A stretch of DNA of 64,000 nucleotides from CAWKGC01 sp963849005 (GTDB lineage: Bacteria; Pseudomonadota; Gammaproteobacteria; Burkholderiales; Usitatibacteraceae). Under the pieces are notes generated by a model. That model did no database searches and was not told the DNA's origin. It worked only from the letters and a program-made list of their open reading frames with translations. A program made the position numbers and the translations under genes. The stretch is taken from positions 248,001 to 312,000 of the forward strand of contig CAWKGC010000022.1 in assembly GCA_963849005.1 (NCBI GenBank), written 5' to 3'. Below are positions 40,012 through 48,194 of this stretch, in pieces (the stretch's first letter is position 1; every line of letters begins with the position of its first letter).

Positions 40012-41116
40012 GTGCGCGGGCTCGACCCGGGACGCTTCATGCGCCTGCACTGGCAGAAGGAGCCGCTGCTCCTTCGTGGTGCATTCCCGGGCTTCGTCGA
40101 TCCGCTTTCGCGCCGCGCAGGTGCTGGCGCTCGCCGGCAATGCCGATGCGCAATCGCGGCTTGTCACAAAGCGCCGCGGCCGCTGGGACCTGCGCCGCGG
40201 GCCTTTCGCCGCCGCGGAACTCGCCCGCCTGCCGAAACGCGACTGGACCGTCCTGGTGCAGGACACCAACCAGTTCTCGACGCAGCCGACCGGCTGCTCG
40301 ATGCGGTTCTCCTTCATCCCGCATGCCCGCATCGACGATGTCATGGTGAGCTATGCGGTGCCGGGCGGCGGCGTCGGGCCGCACGTGGACTCCTACGACG
40401 TCTTCCTCTTGCAAGGAACGGGGCGGCGCCGATGGCAGGTTTCGCGCCAGGCCGACCTCGATTTCGTCCCGGGCCTTCCGCTCAAGGTGCTTGCCGACTT
40501 CCGGCCCGAGGAGGAATGGGTGCTCGAGCCCGGCGACATGCTCTATCTTCCGCCGGGAGTCGCGCACCACGGTGTCGCGGAAAGCGAATGCCTCACCTGG
40601 TCGATCGGCTTTCGCGCCAGCTCCGACCAGGAACTCGCGCTCGCCTTCATCGACTTCCTCGCGGACCGCACCCGCCTCAGGGGCAGTATCGCGGACCCGG
40701 GGCTCGCAGGAACACCGCCATCCGGGCAGGATCCCGCCGCAGATGGTCGGGCACGCCGCGCGAACGCTCGCGCGGATTCGCTGGACGCGCGGCGACGTGG
40801 GCGAATTCCTTGGCCGCCACCTGACGGAACCGAAGGCGCATGTCTTCTTCGAGCCTCCTGCGCGCGCAATGTCGCCGGAGCGTTTCGCCGCCGCGATGGC
40901 GCGCAAGACGATCTGGCGCTCGACCGCCGCACGCGGCTGCTCTATTCGGGGAACCGTTTCCACTGCAACGGCGAAGTCCATCGCGCGAGGGAAAGACCGC
41001 GACGCTGCTTCGCGGCTCGCCGACGCGCGCCGCCTTGCGCCGAATGCGGATGCGCCCCGGGAATTCATCGCCCTCGCCGCGGCTGGCATGCTGCGGGATA
41101 CTTGCATTTCGACTAG
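40012..41116 (+). CDS. RoxA/YcfD-like JmjC-cupin oxygenase (ribosomal protein hydroxylase), several frameshifts
   Basis: About 368 residues. 2-oxoglutarate/Fe(II) oxygenase resembling RoxA, which hydroxylates an arginine of ribosomal protein L16. LHWQKEPLLLRGAFPGF at the N-terminus, WTVLVQDTNQF, VGPHVDSYDVFLLQGTG (HxD iron ligands), GDMLYLPPGVAHHGVA (distal His), and the C-terminal dimerisation/winged-helix part (FLGRHLTEPKAHVFFEP, RTRLLYSGNRFHCNGE, AGYLHFD). Breaks near 40113, 40700, 40905 and 41000-41090. GTG at 40012 gives the usual N-terminus; GTG 39967 and TTG 39994 are alternatives. Confidence 0.82.
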
Positions 41117-41184
41117 GGAGGTTCTGCCATGGCCGGCAACGAGCCGGGCGCCGCAAAGGGAAGCCACCGCCAGATAGCGAGGGA

Positions 41185-41637
41185 ATGGCGGAATCATCCG
41201 CCGCCATCGACGAGGTGATCGCGCTCGCGCGAACCACCATCCGCGTCTTCGATGCCACGCTGGCCAATCGCGGCTTCAACTCGCCGGCGCGCCACGATGT
41301 CCTGCGCCATTTTCTCCACGCCGGGCGCCACCATATCCTGCGCATCGTGCTGCACGACACCGACACTTTCGACCGCGACGCTCCGCGATTGATGGTGCTG
41401 ATGAAGCAGTTCCCGACCCAGGTCGTGGTCCACCGCACCCTGCCGCCGGCGCGCCACGCCGAAGACCCGATGGTGATCGCCGACGACCAGAGCATCTGGC
41501 ACCGGCTGAACTTCGAACAGCCGCGCGCCATTGTTGCACTGCACTCCCCGGCGGACGTTTCGCCCCTGCTGCAGCGCTTCGAGGAGATCTGGGACCACTC
41601 CGAGCTGGCGATCTCGCCGACGGTGCTTGGCCTTTAG
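41185..41637 (+). CDS. DUF7931-like conserved protein
   Basis: 150-residue soluble protein: EVIALARTTIRVFDATLANR, FNSPARHDVLRHFLHAGRHH, RIVLHDTDTFDRDAPRLMVL, RFEEIWDHSELAISPTVLGL. This pattern matches a family of unknown function that I associate with Betaproteobacteria and that recalls a single phospholipase-D-like repeat without the HKD motif. A longer start near 41130 (MAGNEPGAAKG) is likely if one indel is allowed. It follows the RoxA-like gene by about 70 bp. Confidence 0.65.
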   Translation: MAESSAAIDEVIALARTTIRVFDATLANRGFNSPARHDVLRHFLHAGRHHILRIVLHDTDTFDRDAPRLMVLMKQFPTQVVVHRTLPPARHAEDPMVIADDQSIWHRLNFEQPRAIVALHSPADVSPLLQRFEEIWDHSELAISPTVLGL

Positions 41638-41663
41638 GCTCAAGGACTTGGCGACGGCTTGCC

Positions 41664-41691
41664 TTGCTCGCCGGGTGCCGGCTGCTATAAT
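41664..41691 (+). promoter_or_regulatory. Sigma-70 promoter of the small lipoprotein gene
   Basis: TTGCTC (41664-41669), 16-bp spacer, perfect TATAAT (41686-41691). The start would lie about 100 nt before the ATG at 41801, leaving a long leader. It is isolated by a terminator on the other side of the gene, defining a single-gene unit. Confidence 0.65.
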
Positions 41692-41800
41692 TGATTGTTG
41701 GTCTGGGAGGTTTCCCGAGCTCGAGTTGCAGTGCAGCAGGGCTTTGCCTTCGGTCCACGACAAATCCTCAACAAACCATCCAGTCAAGGAAAGTAGACAA

Positions 41801-42079
41801 ATGAAACTCTCGCACCTGCTCGCCGCCCTGTTCGTCGCTGCCGGCCTCGTCGCCTGCGGCAAGACCGAAGCCCCGAAAGTCGAAGCCCCGAAGGTCGCGG
41901 CTCCGAAGCCCGCTGAAGCCCCGGTCGCCGCGCCGGCTGCTGGCGCAGCCGACGCAGCCAAGGAAGCTGCCGACAAGGCCGCTGCCGCTGCAACGAGCGC
42001 TGCCGCACCGCTGCCGCACCTGCTGCCGCACCGGCTGCCGCCACCGGCTGCCGCACCGGCTGCCGCACCGAAAAAGTAA
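41801..42079 (+). CDS. Small Ala/Pro-rich lipoprotein
   Basis: 92 residues: signal peptide with lipobox GLVAC (Cys 19), then repeats of the type EAPKV/EAP, an alanine-rich stretch (ADAAKEAADKAAAAATSAAA) and a tail made from repeats of an 11-12 bp unit. Good ribosome site (AAGGAAAG) and its own promoter and terminator suggest high expression. No known function; low complexity makes homology useless. The tail switches between Ala-Ala-Ala-Pro and Leu-Pro-His frames because unit lengths differ. Confidence 0.75.
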   Translation: MKLSHLLAALFVAAGLVACGKTEAPKVEAPKVAAPKPAEAPVAAPAAGAADAAKEAADKAAAAATSAAAPLPHLLPHRLPPPAAAPAAAPKK

Positions 42080-42098
42080 TTCGATCGCAAGCAACCAC

Positions 42099-42127
42099 AA
42101 AAAAGCCGGCCTCGCGCCGGCTTTTTT
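42099..42127 (+). terminator. Rho-independent terminator after the small lipoprotein
   Basis: A6 - GCCGGC (42105-42110) - 5-nt loop - GCCGGC (42116-42121) - T6 (42122-42127). The A-tract makes it work in both directions, but on the minus strand the MBL gene ends only at 42254, so it may serve both convergent genes. Confidence 0.85.
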
Positions 42128-42141
42128 GTTGGGGTCAGGAG

Positions 42142-42247
42142 AAAACGGGGTCAGAGTACATTTCCGACCGGATCGCACAGCGATCCTTCGCGTCTGGAAA
42201 TGTACTCTGACCCCGTTTTCGCCGAAATGTACTCTGACCCCGTTTTC
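42142..42247. repeat. REP-like repeat cluster, locus 1
   Basis: A 24-bp unit (core GGGGTCAGAGTACATTTCC) occurs directly at 42142-42165 and inverted at 42196-42219 and 42224-42247, forming a large imperfect palindrome between the small-lipoprotein terminator and the 3' end of the MBL gene; a degenerate partial copy lies at 42131-42141. The same core appears at 59656-59790. Arrangement and size resemble REP/BIME elements mobilised by RAYT transposases; no such gene is in the window. Confidence 0.85.
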
Positions 42248-42253
42248 TCCGTT

Positions 42254-43021
42254 TCAGGCCTCAAGCCAGTCGAAGCCGCTTTCCTGCGTGGCGACCAGCA
42301 CTTCTCCGGCTGCGCAGCCGAGCGCCCCGGCGAGCGCCGCGCAAGCCAATGCCGGCGTATTGTTCTGCGCCGACAGGTGCGCCGCGATGATGTGCTTCAG
42401 CCGGGAATTGTCGAGCCGCGAAAGCAGGCCTGCCGAGGCGACGTTGTCGAGATGCCCGTAGCGGCCGGCGATGCGGTCCTTCAGGCTCGGCGGATAATTG
42501 CTGCGCGCCAGCAGGTCGAGGTCGTGGTTGCACTCGAGCACCAGGGCGTCGCAACCGGTCAGGCTCTCTTCGATATGAGGCGTCGACATGCCGGTGTCGG
42601 TGAGCACGCCGAGGCGCTTCGCCCCGTCCGACAGCACGTACTGCACCGGCTCGCGCGCGTCGTGGGGAACGGCATAGGGCTGCACCGCGATGTCACCGAC
42701 GGCGAAAGGCTCGTGCGGATCGATGAAGCGCACCAGCACGGCGGGGAAATCCGCGCCCAGCGACTGCGCCGTGCCGCGCGTGAGGAACACCGGGAGCGCA
42801 TGGCGCTTGGCGAAGCGCGCCACGCCGCCGAGGTGATCGGTGTGCTCGTGAGTGACGAGGATGCCGGCGAGATCGCCGGGACCAAGCCCGGCGCGCGCCA
42901 GCCGCGCAGTGGCCTCGCCGAGATTGAAGCCGCAGTCGAGCATCAGGCGGGAGGCGCCCGCCTGGACGACGAGCGCGTTGCCCGAGCTCCCGCTGCCGAG
43001 CGACGCGAAGCGCAGCGTCAC
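42254..43021 (-). CDS. MBL-fold hydrolase, YycJ-like
   Basis: 255-residue metallo-beta-lactamase-fold protein: SLGSGSSGNALVVQAG, complete metal motif THEHTDHLGG, DTGMSTPHI, and LECNHDLDLL. This subgroup (YycJ/WalJ-like) includes putative nucleases and exonucleases; substrate unknown. The GTG start overlaps the bamC stop (GTGA), so it ends a dapA-bamC-MBL operon. Frame intact. Confidence 0.85.
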   Translation of the reverse strand: MTLRFASLGSGSSGNALVVQAGASRLMLDCGFNLGEATARLARAGLGPGDLAGILVTHEHTDHLGGVARFAKRHALPVFLTRGTAQSLGADFPAVLVRFIDPHEPFAVGDIAVQPYAVPHDAREPVQYVLSDGAKRLGVLTDTGMSTPHIEESLTGCDALVLECNHDLDLLARSNYPPSLKDRIAGRYGHLDNVASAGLLSRLDNSRLKHIIAAHLSAQNNTPALACAALAGALGCAAGEVLVATQESGFDWLEA

Positions 43022-44153
43022 TTCAGCTGTTCGTAGATCAGCCCGAGGATGCGCTTGCCGGTTTCCGACGTATCGGGCGGTCCCGGTCGCGTTCTGGACC
43101 TCGACCTGCGACAGGCTCGCGCCGGCATCGCTTACGCGGATGCGGAACTGCGGGGTCTTTTCCAGCTTGGGATCGCTCTTCCAGAAGGCCAGCTTGTCGA
43201 GGAAGCCCTTCTTCTCGCCGCTGGTAGCGCCTGCGACTCGGGTCGGCGTAGCGCACGAAGAACACGCCCTTGGTGCGGTCGCGGTCCTCGACGGTGAAGC
43301 CGACGCGGTCGATCGCAAGGCCGACGCGGCGCCAGGCGCGGTCGAAACCGTCGTTCACCACCAGCGGGCCGGCGCCGTTGTTCTCGAGCACGGCGTTCTT
43401 CGCCGCGCTGCGCCGGCGGGCTCGGCGGCCAGGCGTTGCTCGTCCATGCCGAGCTTGGCCAACAGTCGATTCAGGAATTCCGCCTCGAGCTCGATATCGA
43501 TCTGGCGCGGCTGCCAGACGATGGTGCTCTTGTCCGGGCTGTTGAACACCTCCTCGACGCCGCGGTGGGTGATGTAGATTTCCGTGACCCCGGCCGTGGC
43601 GCTCTTCTCCATCCGCGTGCGGAACTTGTCGCGCTGCGAAGTCGAGTAGATGTCGGGCAGCACCCTGGCGATCAGCCCGCGGACGCTCGGCTGGTCCATG
43701 GGGATCCTGGGACGGTTTTCCGCCCAGTCGGTCTCCATGATCCCCACCTCGGGGCTGTCGCGCTTGAGCACGAAGCCGTTTTCCACCCAGAACTCGCGCA
43801 CCAGCGGCCAGAGCTTGTCGGGATCGATGCTCACCACCAGCCAGCGCTGGTCCCCGGACCGCTCGATCTTCGCGACGCTGACCTTCGGCAGGACCGCCGA
43901 TCCCGAAGTCGGCGCCGCATTCCGGTCGCGCGAGTAGGTGGAATACGTCTGCGCCTTGGCATTGGGAACGACAAACCTCTCGTCGATGGTCGGGTTGGTG
44001 AGCTCCGGCGGCACTTCGAGTGACGGGCGCGGCACTCGACTTGGCGGTCTTGTATTCCATCGACTTGGATTCATTGCTGGTCAGCAGGCCGCAGCCGGCG
44101 AGCAGCGCCGCAGAGATGGCCAGCGCAAGGGCATGGAGGACGTAACGGTTCAT
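43018..44153 (-). CDS. bamC: Outer-membrane assembly lipoprotein BamC, about four frameshifts
   Basis: About 378 residues, an accessory lipoprotein of the BAM complex. Signal peptide with lipobox LLAGC (Cys about 21), then the flexible region that contacts BamD (ELTNPTIDERFVVP), first helix-grip domain (QRWLVVSIDPDKLWPLVREF, VGIMETDWAENRP), and second domain (WRRVGLAIDRVGFTVEDRDR, GVFFVRYADP, RILGLIYEQLK). Breaks near 44035, 43415, 43230 and 43065. It follows dapA by 11 bp, as in E. coli. Confidence 0.9.
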
Positions 44154-44164
44154 GAGCGGCTTTC

Positions 44165-45046
44165 TCAATTCAACGGGATGCCCGCCTCGCGCAGCGCGTC
44201 GAGAAGGGCGTCATGGTACTGCGAAGCGAAAGGGGTGAGGGGCAGGCGGATGCCTTCGGCGATCCGGCCCATCTTCTGCAATGCCCACTTCGCGGGAATC
44301 GGGTTGGCCTCGAGGAAGAGGTTCCTGTGCAGGCCGAGCAATTTGTTGTTGGCGGCGATCGCGGCAGGCAGGTCGCCGGCGAGCGCCGCGGCGCACATCT
44401 TCGCCATCTGCTTCGGCGCGACGTTGGCGGTGACCGAGATCACGCCCTTCGCTCCAAGCAGGATGTAGGCGAGCGCCGCGTCGTCGTTGCCGCTGAAGAC
44501 GAGGAAACCTTCGGGCATCTGTTTCATCAAATTGGTGACGCGTTCGATGTTCGAGGTGGATTCCTTCAGGCCGACGATGTTCGGGATTTCCGCCAGCCGC
44601 AGCACGGTTTCGTTCTGCAGGTCCGCCACCGTCCGCGAAGGCACGTTGTAGAGGATCACGGGCAGGTCGGTCGATTCGGCGATCGCCTTGAAATGACGGT
44701 ACAGGCCCTCTTGCGTCGGCTTGTTGTAGTAAGGCACCACCGAAAGGCAATAGTTCGCGCCGGCCTTCTTGGCGAAGCCGGTGAGATGGATCGCCTCGCG
44801 CGTCGAGTTGCCGCCGGTGCCGGCGATCACGGGAATGCGGCCCGCGGCGTGCTCGACCGCGGTCTGGATCAGCAGGCAATGCTCCGGGATGTCCACCGTG
44901 GGCGACTCCCCGGTGGTGCCGACGACGACGATGCCGCTCGTGCCCTCGGCGACGTGCCAATCGATGAGCGATTTCAGCCGCGGCAGGTCGAGCGCGCCAT
45001 CGGGGAGCATCGGGGTGACGATCGCGACCAGGCTTCCGGAGAGCAT
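44165..45046 (-). CDS. dapA: 4-hydroxy-tetrahydrodipicolinate synthase DapA
   Basis: 293-residue TIM-barrel aldolase condensing pyruvate with aspartate semialdehyde in lysine and peptidoglycan synthesis. SLVAIVTPM at the start, VVGTTGESPTV, the catalytic Tyr in ILYNVPSRT and the Schiff-base Lys in VGLKESTSN. ATG at 45046 gives the family N-terminus. First gene of dapA-bamC-MBL. Frame intact. Confidence 0.95.
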   Translation of the reverse strand: MLSGSLVAIVTPMLPDGALDLPRLKSLIDWHVAEGTSGIVVVGTTGESPTVDIPEHCLLIQTAVEHAAGRIPVIAGTGGNSTREAIHLTGFAKKAGANYCLSVVPYYNKPTQEGLYRHFKAIAESTDLPVILYNVPSRTVADLQNETVLRLAEIPNIVGLKESTSNIERVTNLMKQMPEGFLVFSGNDDAALAYILLGAKGVISVTANVAPKQMAKMCAAALAGDLPAAIAANNKLLGLHRNLFLEANPIPAKWALQKMGRIAEGIRLPLTPFASQYHDALLDALREAGIPLN

Positions 45047-45110
45047 GAGGCTTGCAAGACCGTTGAAGGGAAACGGCAATTTTACCCGAATCGGGGGTGC
45101 CGGCGGGACC

Positions 45111-45638
45111 CTATTCGCGCCTCGCCGCAATGCGCTGCAGGCACGCGGGCCGGGGCGCGGTCACGGAAAGGTCCTCGAATGCCAGAACGCGGAGCCTTCC
45201 GCGCACCGCCTCGATGAGTTCTCCCGGCTGCAACAGGAAGTCCGGGTTCGACGGCTTGCCGAAACGCTCGTTGCCCGCGGCGAAGGTCTCGTAGAGGAGC
45301 AGGCCCCCGGGCTCGAGCGAATCCACCAGCGTCGGCAGCAGCGGGCGATGCAGGTAATTGGTCACGACGATCGCATCGAAGCGCGTTTCCGGATACGGCC
45401 AGGGCCCGCCTTCGAGGTCGGCCTCGCGCAGTTCGACGCCGGGTGGAGGATCGGCGAACCCGGACAGGTCCCGGTCGACCGCATCGACCTCGAAGCCCAG
45501 CCGCGCCAGCCAGCGCGCGTGGCGGCCCGCCCCGCAGGCGACATCGAGCACCCGCCCGCCGGGGCGGATCATGGGCACGAAGCGTTCCACCCAGGGCGAC
45601 GGGGCAAGTTCGGAATGGCGGGAGGAGTCGGATAACAT
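45111..45638 (-). CDS. Class I SAM-dependent methyltransferase
   Basis: 175-residue Rossmann methyltransferase: motif I VLDVACGAGRHARWLA, motif II region VDAVDRDLSG, motif IV FDAIVVTNYLHRPLL. Resembles small TehB/UbiG-like methyltransferases; substrate unknown. It lies 64 bp upstream of dapA on the same strand, and its start faces the FAD oxidoreductase gene only about 50 bp away. Frame intact. Confidence 0.82.
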   Translation of the reverse strand: MLSDSSRHSELAPSPWVERFVPMIRPGGRVLDVACGAGRHARWLARLGFEVDAVDRDLSGFADPPPGVELREADLEGGPWPYPETRFDAIVVTNYLHRPLLPTLVDSLEPGGLLLYETFAAGNERFGKPSNPDFLLQPGELIEAVRGRLRVLAFEDLSVTAPRPACLQRIAARRE

Positions 45639-45687
45639 GGCGGCGGGTCATCTTAATCGCCTCGCCACCAAGAACAAAGACCGCGCC

Positions 45688-48184
45688 ATGGCCACCCTGC
45701 CCCCTTCGTCCGCCCGCGCCGTGATCATCGGCGGCGGCATCGCCGGTTGCTCCACCGCCTACCACCTCGCCAAGCTCGGCTGGAAGGACATCGTGCTGCT
45801 GGAGCAGGGACAACTTTCCTGCGGCACCACATGGCACGCCGCCGGCCTCGTCGGCCAGCTGCGCGCGCAGGAAGCGATGACCAAGCTGATCCAGTATTCG
45901 ACCCAGCTCTACGCCAGCCTCGAGGCCGAGACGGGGCTCGGCACCGGATGGAAGAACTGCGGCTCGCTCACCGTGTGCCGCACGCCGGAGCGCATGACGC
46001 AACTCAAGCGCACGGTTTCGGTCGCCCGCGCGCATGGCGTCGATTGCGAGATCATCTCGCCCGCCGAGGCCGGCAAGCTCTGGCCGATCATGCGCACCGA
46101 CGACCTGCAAGGCGCGGTGTGGCTCCCCGGCGACGGCAAGGCCAACCCGACGGACCTCACGCAAGCTCTCGCAAAAGGCGCGCGCAATCGCGGCGCGAGG
46201 ATCTTCGAACGAACCCGCGTCACCGCCATCGAGGTGAAGGACGGCCGCGCGAAAAGCGTGAGCTGGCGCTCGAAGGACGGCGATGAAGGCACCATCGCCT
46301 GCGAAGTCGTCGTGAACTGCGCCGGCCAGTGGGCCAAGGCGGTGGGCAAGCTCGCCGGGGTCGCCGTGCCGCTGCATTCCTCCGAGCACTTCTACATCGT
46401 CACGAAAGAGATCGCCGGCGTGACCCGCGAGCTGCCGGTGATGCGCGACCCCGACGGCTACATCTATTTCAAGGAAGAAGTCGGCGGGCTCGTGATGGGC
46501 GGCTTCGAGCCGCACACCAAGCCCTGGGGCATGGCGGGCATCCCGGAGAATTTCGAGTTCCAGCTGCTCCCCGACGACTGGGACCAGTTCCAGGTGCTCA
46601 TGGAAAACGCGCTGGTGCGCGTGCCGGCGCTGGAGACGGCGGAGATCCGCCAGTTCTACAACGGCCCGGAGTCCTACACGCCGGACAACAATTTCCTGCT
46701 CGGCGAATCGCCCGAGGTGCGCGGCTTCTTCATCGGCGCCGCGTTCAATTCCAACGGCATCGCGTCCTCCGGCGGCGCCGGGCTCGCGCTTGCCGAATGG
46801 ATCGTGAACGGCGAAGCAACGCGCGACCTCTGGCCGGTGGACATCCGCCGCTTCGCGCGCTGGAACCTGAACGAGCGCTGGCTGCACGATCGCGTCCACG
46901 AGATGGGCGGCCTGCACTACCAGATGCCGTGGCCGAACCGCGAGCTCGATTCGGCGCGGCCGCTGCGCCGCTCTCCGCTCTACCCCGCGCTTGCGGCGAA
47001 AGGCGCGTGCTTCGGCACGAAGATGGGCTGGGAGCGCGCCAACTTCTTCGTCGTCCCGGCAAATGCTTCCGTCGTCCCGGCGCACGCCGGGACCCAGCCG
47101 GACAAAATGCAGTACACATGGGGAAAGCCCGACTGGCTCGCCGAATCGGGGCGCGAGCATCGCGCGGCGCGCGAGGCCGTGGCGCTGTTCGACATGAGCT
47201 CGTTTGCCAAGCTGCTGGTAAAAGGCCGCGACGCCGAAAGCGTGCTGCAGTACCTCTGCGCCAACGATGTCGGCGTGGCGGTGGGCCGCACGGTCTATAC
47301 CGGCATGCTCAACGACCGCGGCGGCTACGAGAGCGACTTCACGGTGACGCGCACGGCCCGCGACGAATTTCTCGTCGTCACCGGCTCGGCGCAGGCGACG
47401 CGCGACCTCGATTACCTCACGAGGCATACGCCGGAAGGCACGCACTTCGCGGTCGTGGACGTGACCGGCCTCTACGCGGTGCTTGCAGTGATGGGGCCGC
47501 GCTCGCGCGAACTCCTGTCGCGCGTGTCCAATGCCGACTTGTCCAACGAGGCGTTTGCCTTCGCCACCAGCAGGCTGATCGACGTCGGGTTCGCCACGGT
47601 GCGCGCCACGCGCCTTACCTATGTCGGCGAACTCGGCTGGGAGCTCTACGTCCCGGTCGAGATGGCGGCGCACGTGCATGAAGTGCTGCGATGCGGCCGG
47701 CAAGGAGTTCGGCCTCGCCGACGCCGGCTACTACGCGATCGATTCGCTGCGCATCGAGAAGGGCTACCGCGCCTGGGGCCGCGAGTTGTCCCCGGACGTG
47801 AATCCTGTCGAGGCGGGCCTCGGCTTCGCTGTGAAGCTGGGCAAGGGCATCGATTTCCGCGGCCGCGAGGCAGTGGAAAAAGCGAAGGCCGCCGGCACGA
47901 AGAAGCGCCTTGTCTCGCTCACGCTCGCCGATCCCGGCGTGATGGCCTGGGGCAGCGAACTGGTGCTGCGCGACGGCAGGCCCGTGGGACAGGTAAGTTC
48001 GGCCGCGTTCGGCCACACTGTCGGCTCCGTCGTCGCGCTCGCCTATGTCGCGAACGCCGATGGAGCGACGGATGCGCGGTTCGTCGGCTCGGGCCGCTTC
48101 CAGGTCGACGTGGCGGGAACGCATTGCGATGCCCGCGCGAGCTTCAAGGCGCCCTACGACCCGGACGCAAAACGGATTCGATGA
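45688..48184 (+). CDS. FAD-dependent oxidoreductase/GcvT fusion (dimethylglycine/sarcosine dehydrogenase-like), one frameshift
   Basis: About 831 residues. N-terminal DAO domain with ARAVIIGGGIAGCSTAYHLA, GTTWHAAGLVGQL and GAAFNSNGIASSGGAGLALA; C-terminal aminomethyltransferase domain with TWGKPDW, AVALFDMSSFAKLLVKG, TYVGELGWELYVP and GYRAWGRELSPDVNP. Such proteins oxidise N-methyl amines (dimethylglycine, sarcosine) and transfer the C1 unit to folate. An in-frame palindromic insertion lies between the domains (VVPAHAGTQ, about residue 460). One extra base near 47690 breaks the frame. ATG 45688 chosen; ATG 45637 is in frame upstream. Confidence 0.87.
47049..47093. repeat. Palindromic repeat inserted in frame in a coding sequence
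   Basis: A 12-bp direct repeat, CGTCGTCCCGGC, occurs at 47049 and 47070; the second copy forms a perfect 8-bp stem GTCCCGGC/GCCGGGAC (47074-47081, 47086-47093) with a 4-nt loop. Translated as VVPANASVVPAHAGTQ, it looks like the short mobile palindromes common in intergenic DNA of Proteobacteria. Confidence 0.6.
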
Positions 48185-48194
48185 GGACGACAAC

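Noticed and set aside
42131..42250. Repeat cluster as a CRISPR array
   Set aside because: Repeats occur in both orientations with irregular short spacers and no cas genes; REP-like elements fit better.
45082..47703. An 873-residue open frame on the minus strand
   Set aside because: Antisense shadow of the FAD oxidoreductase and of the methyltransferase region; no recognisable domain.
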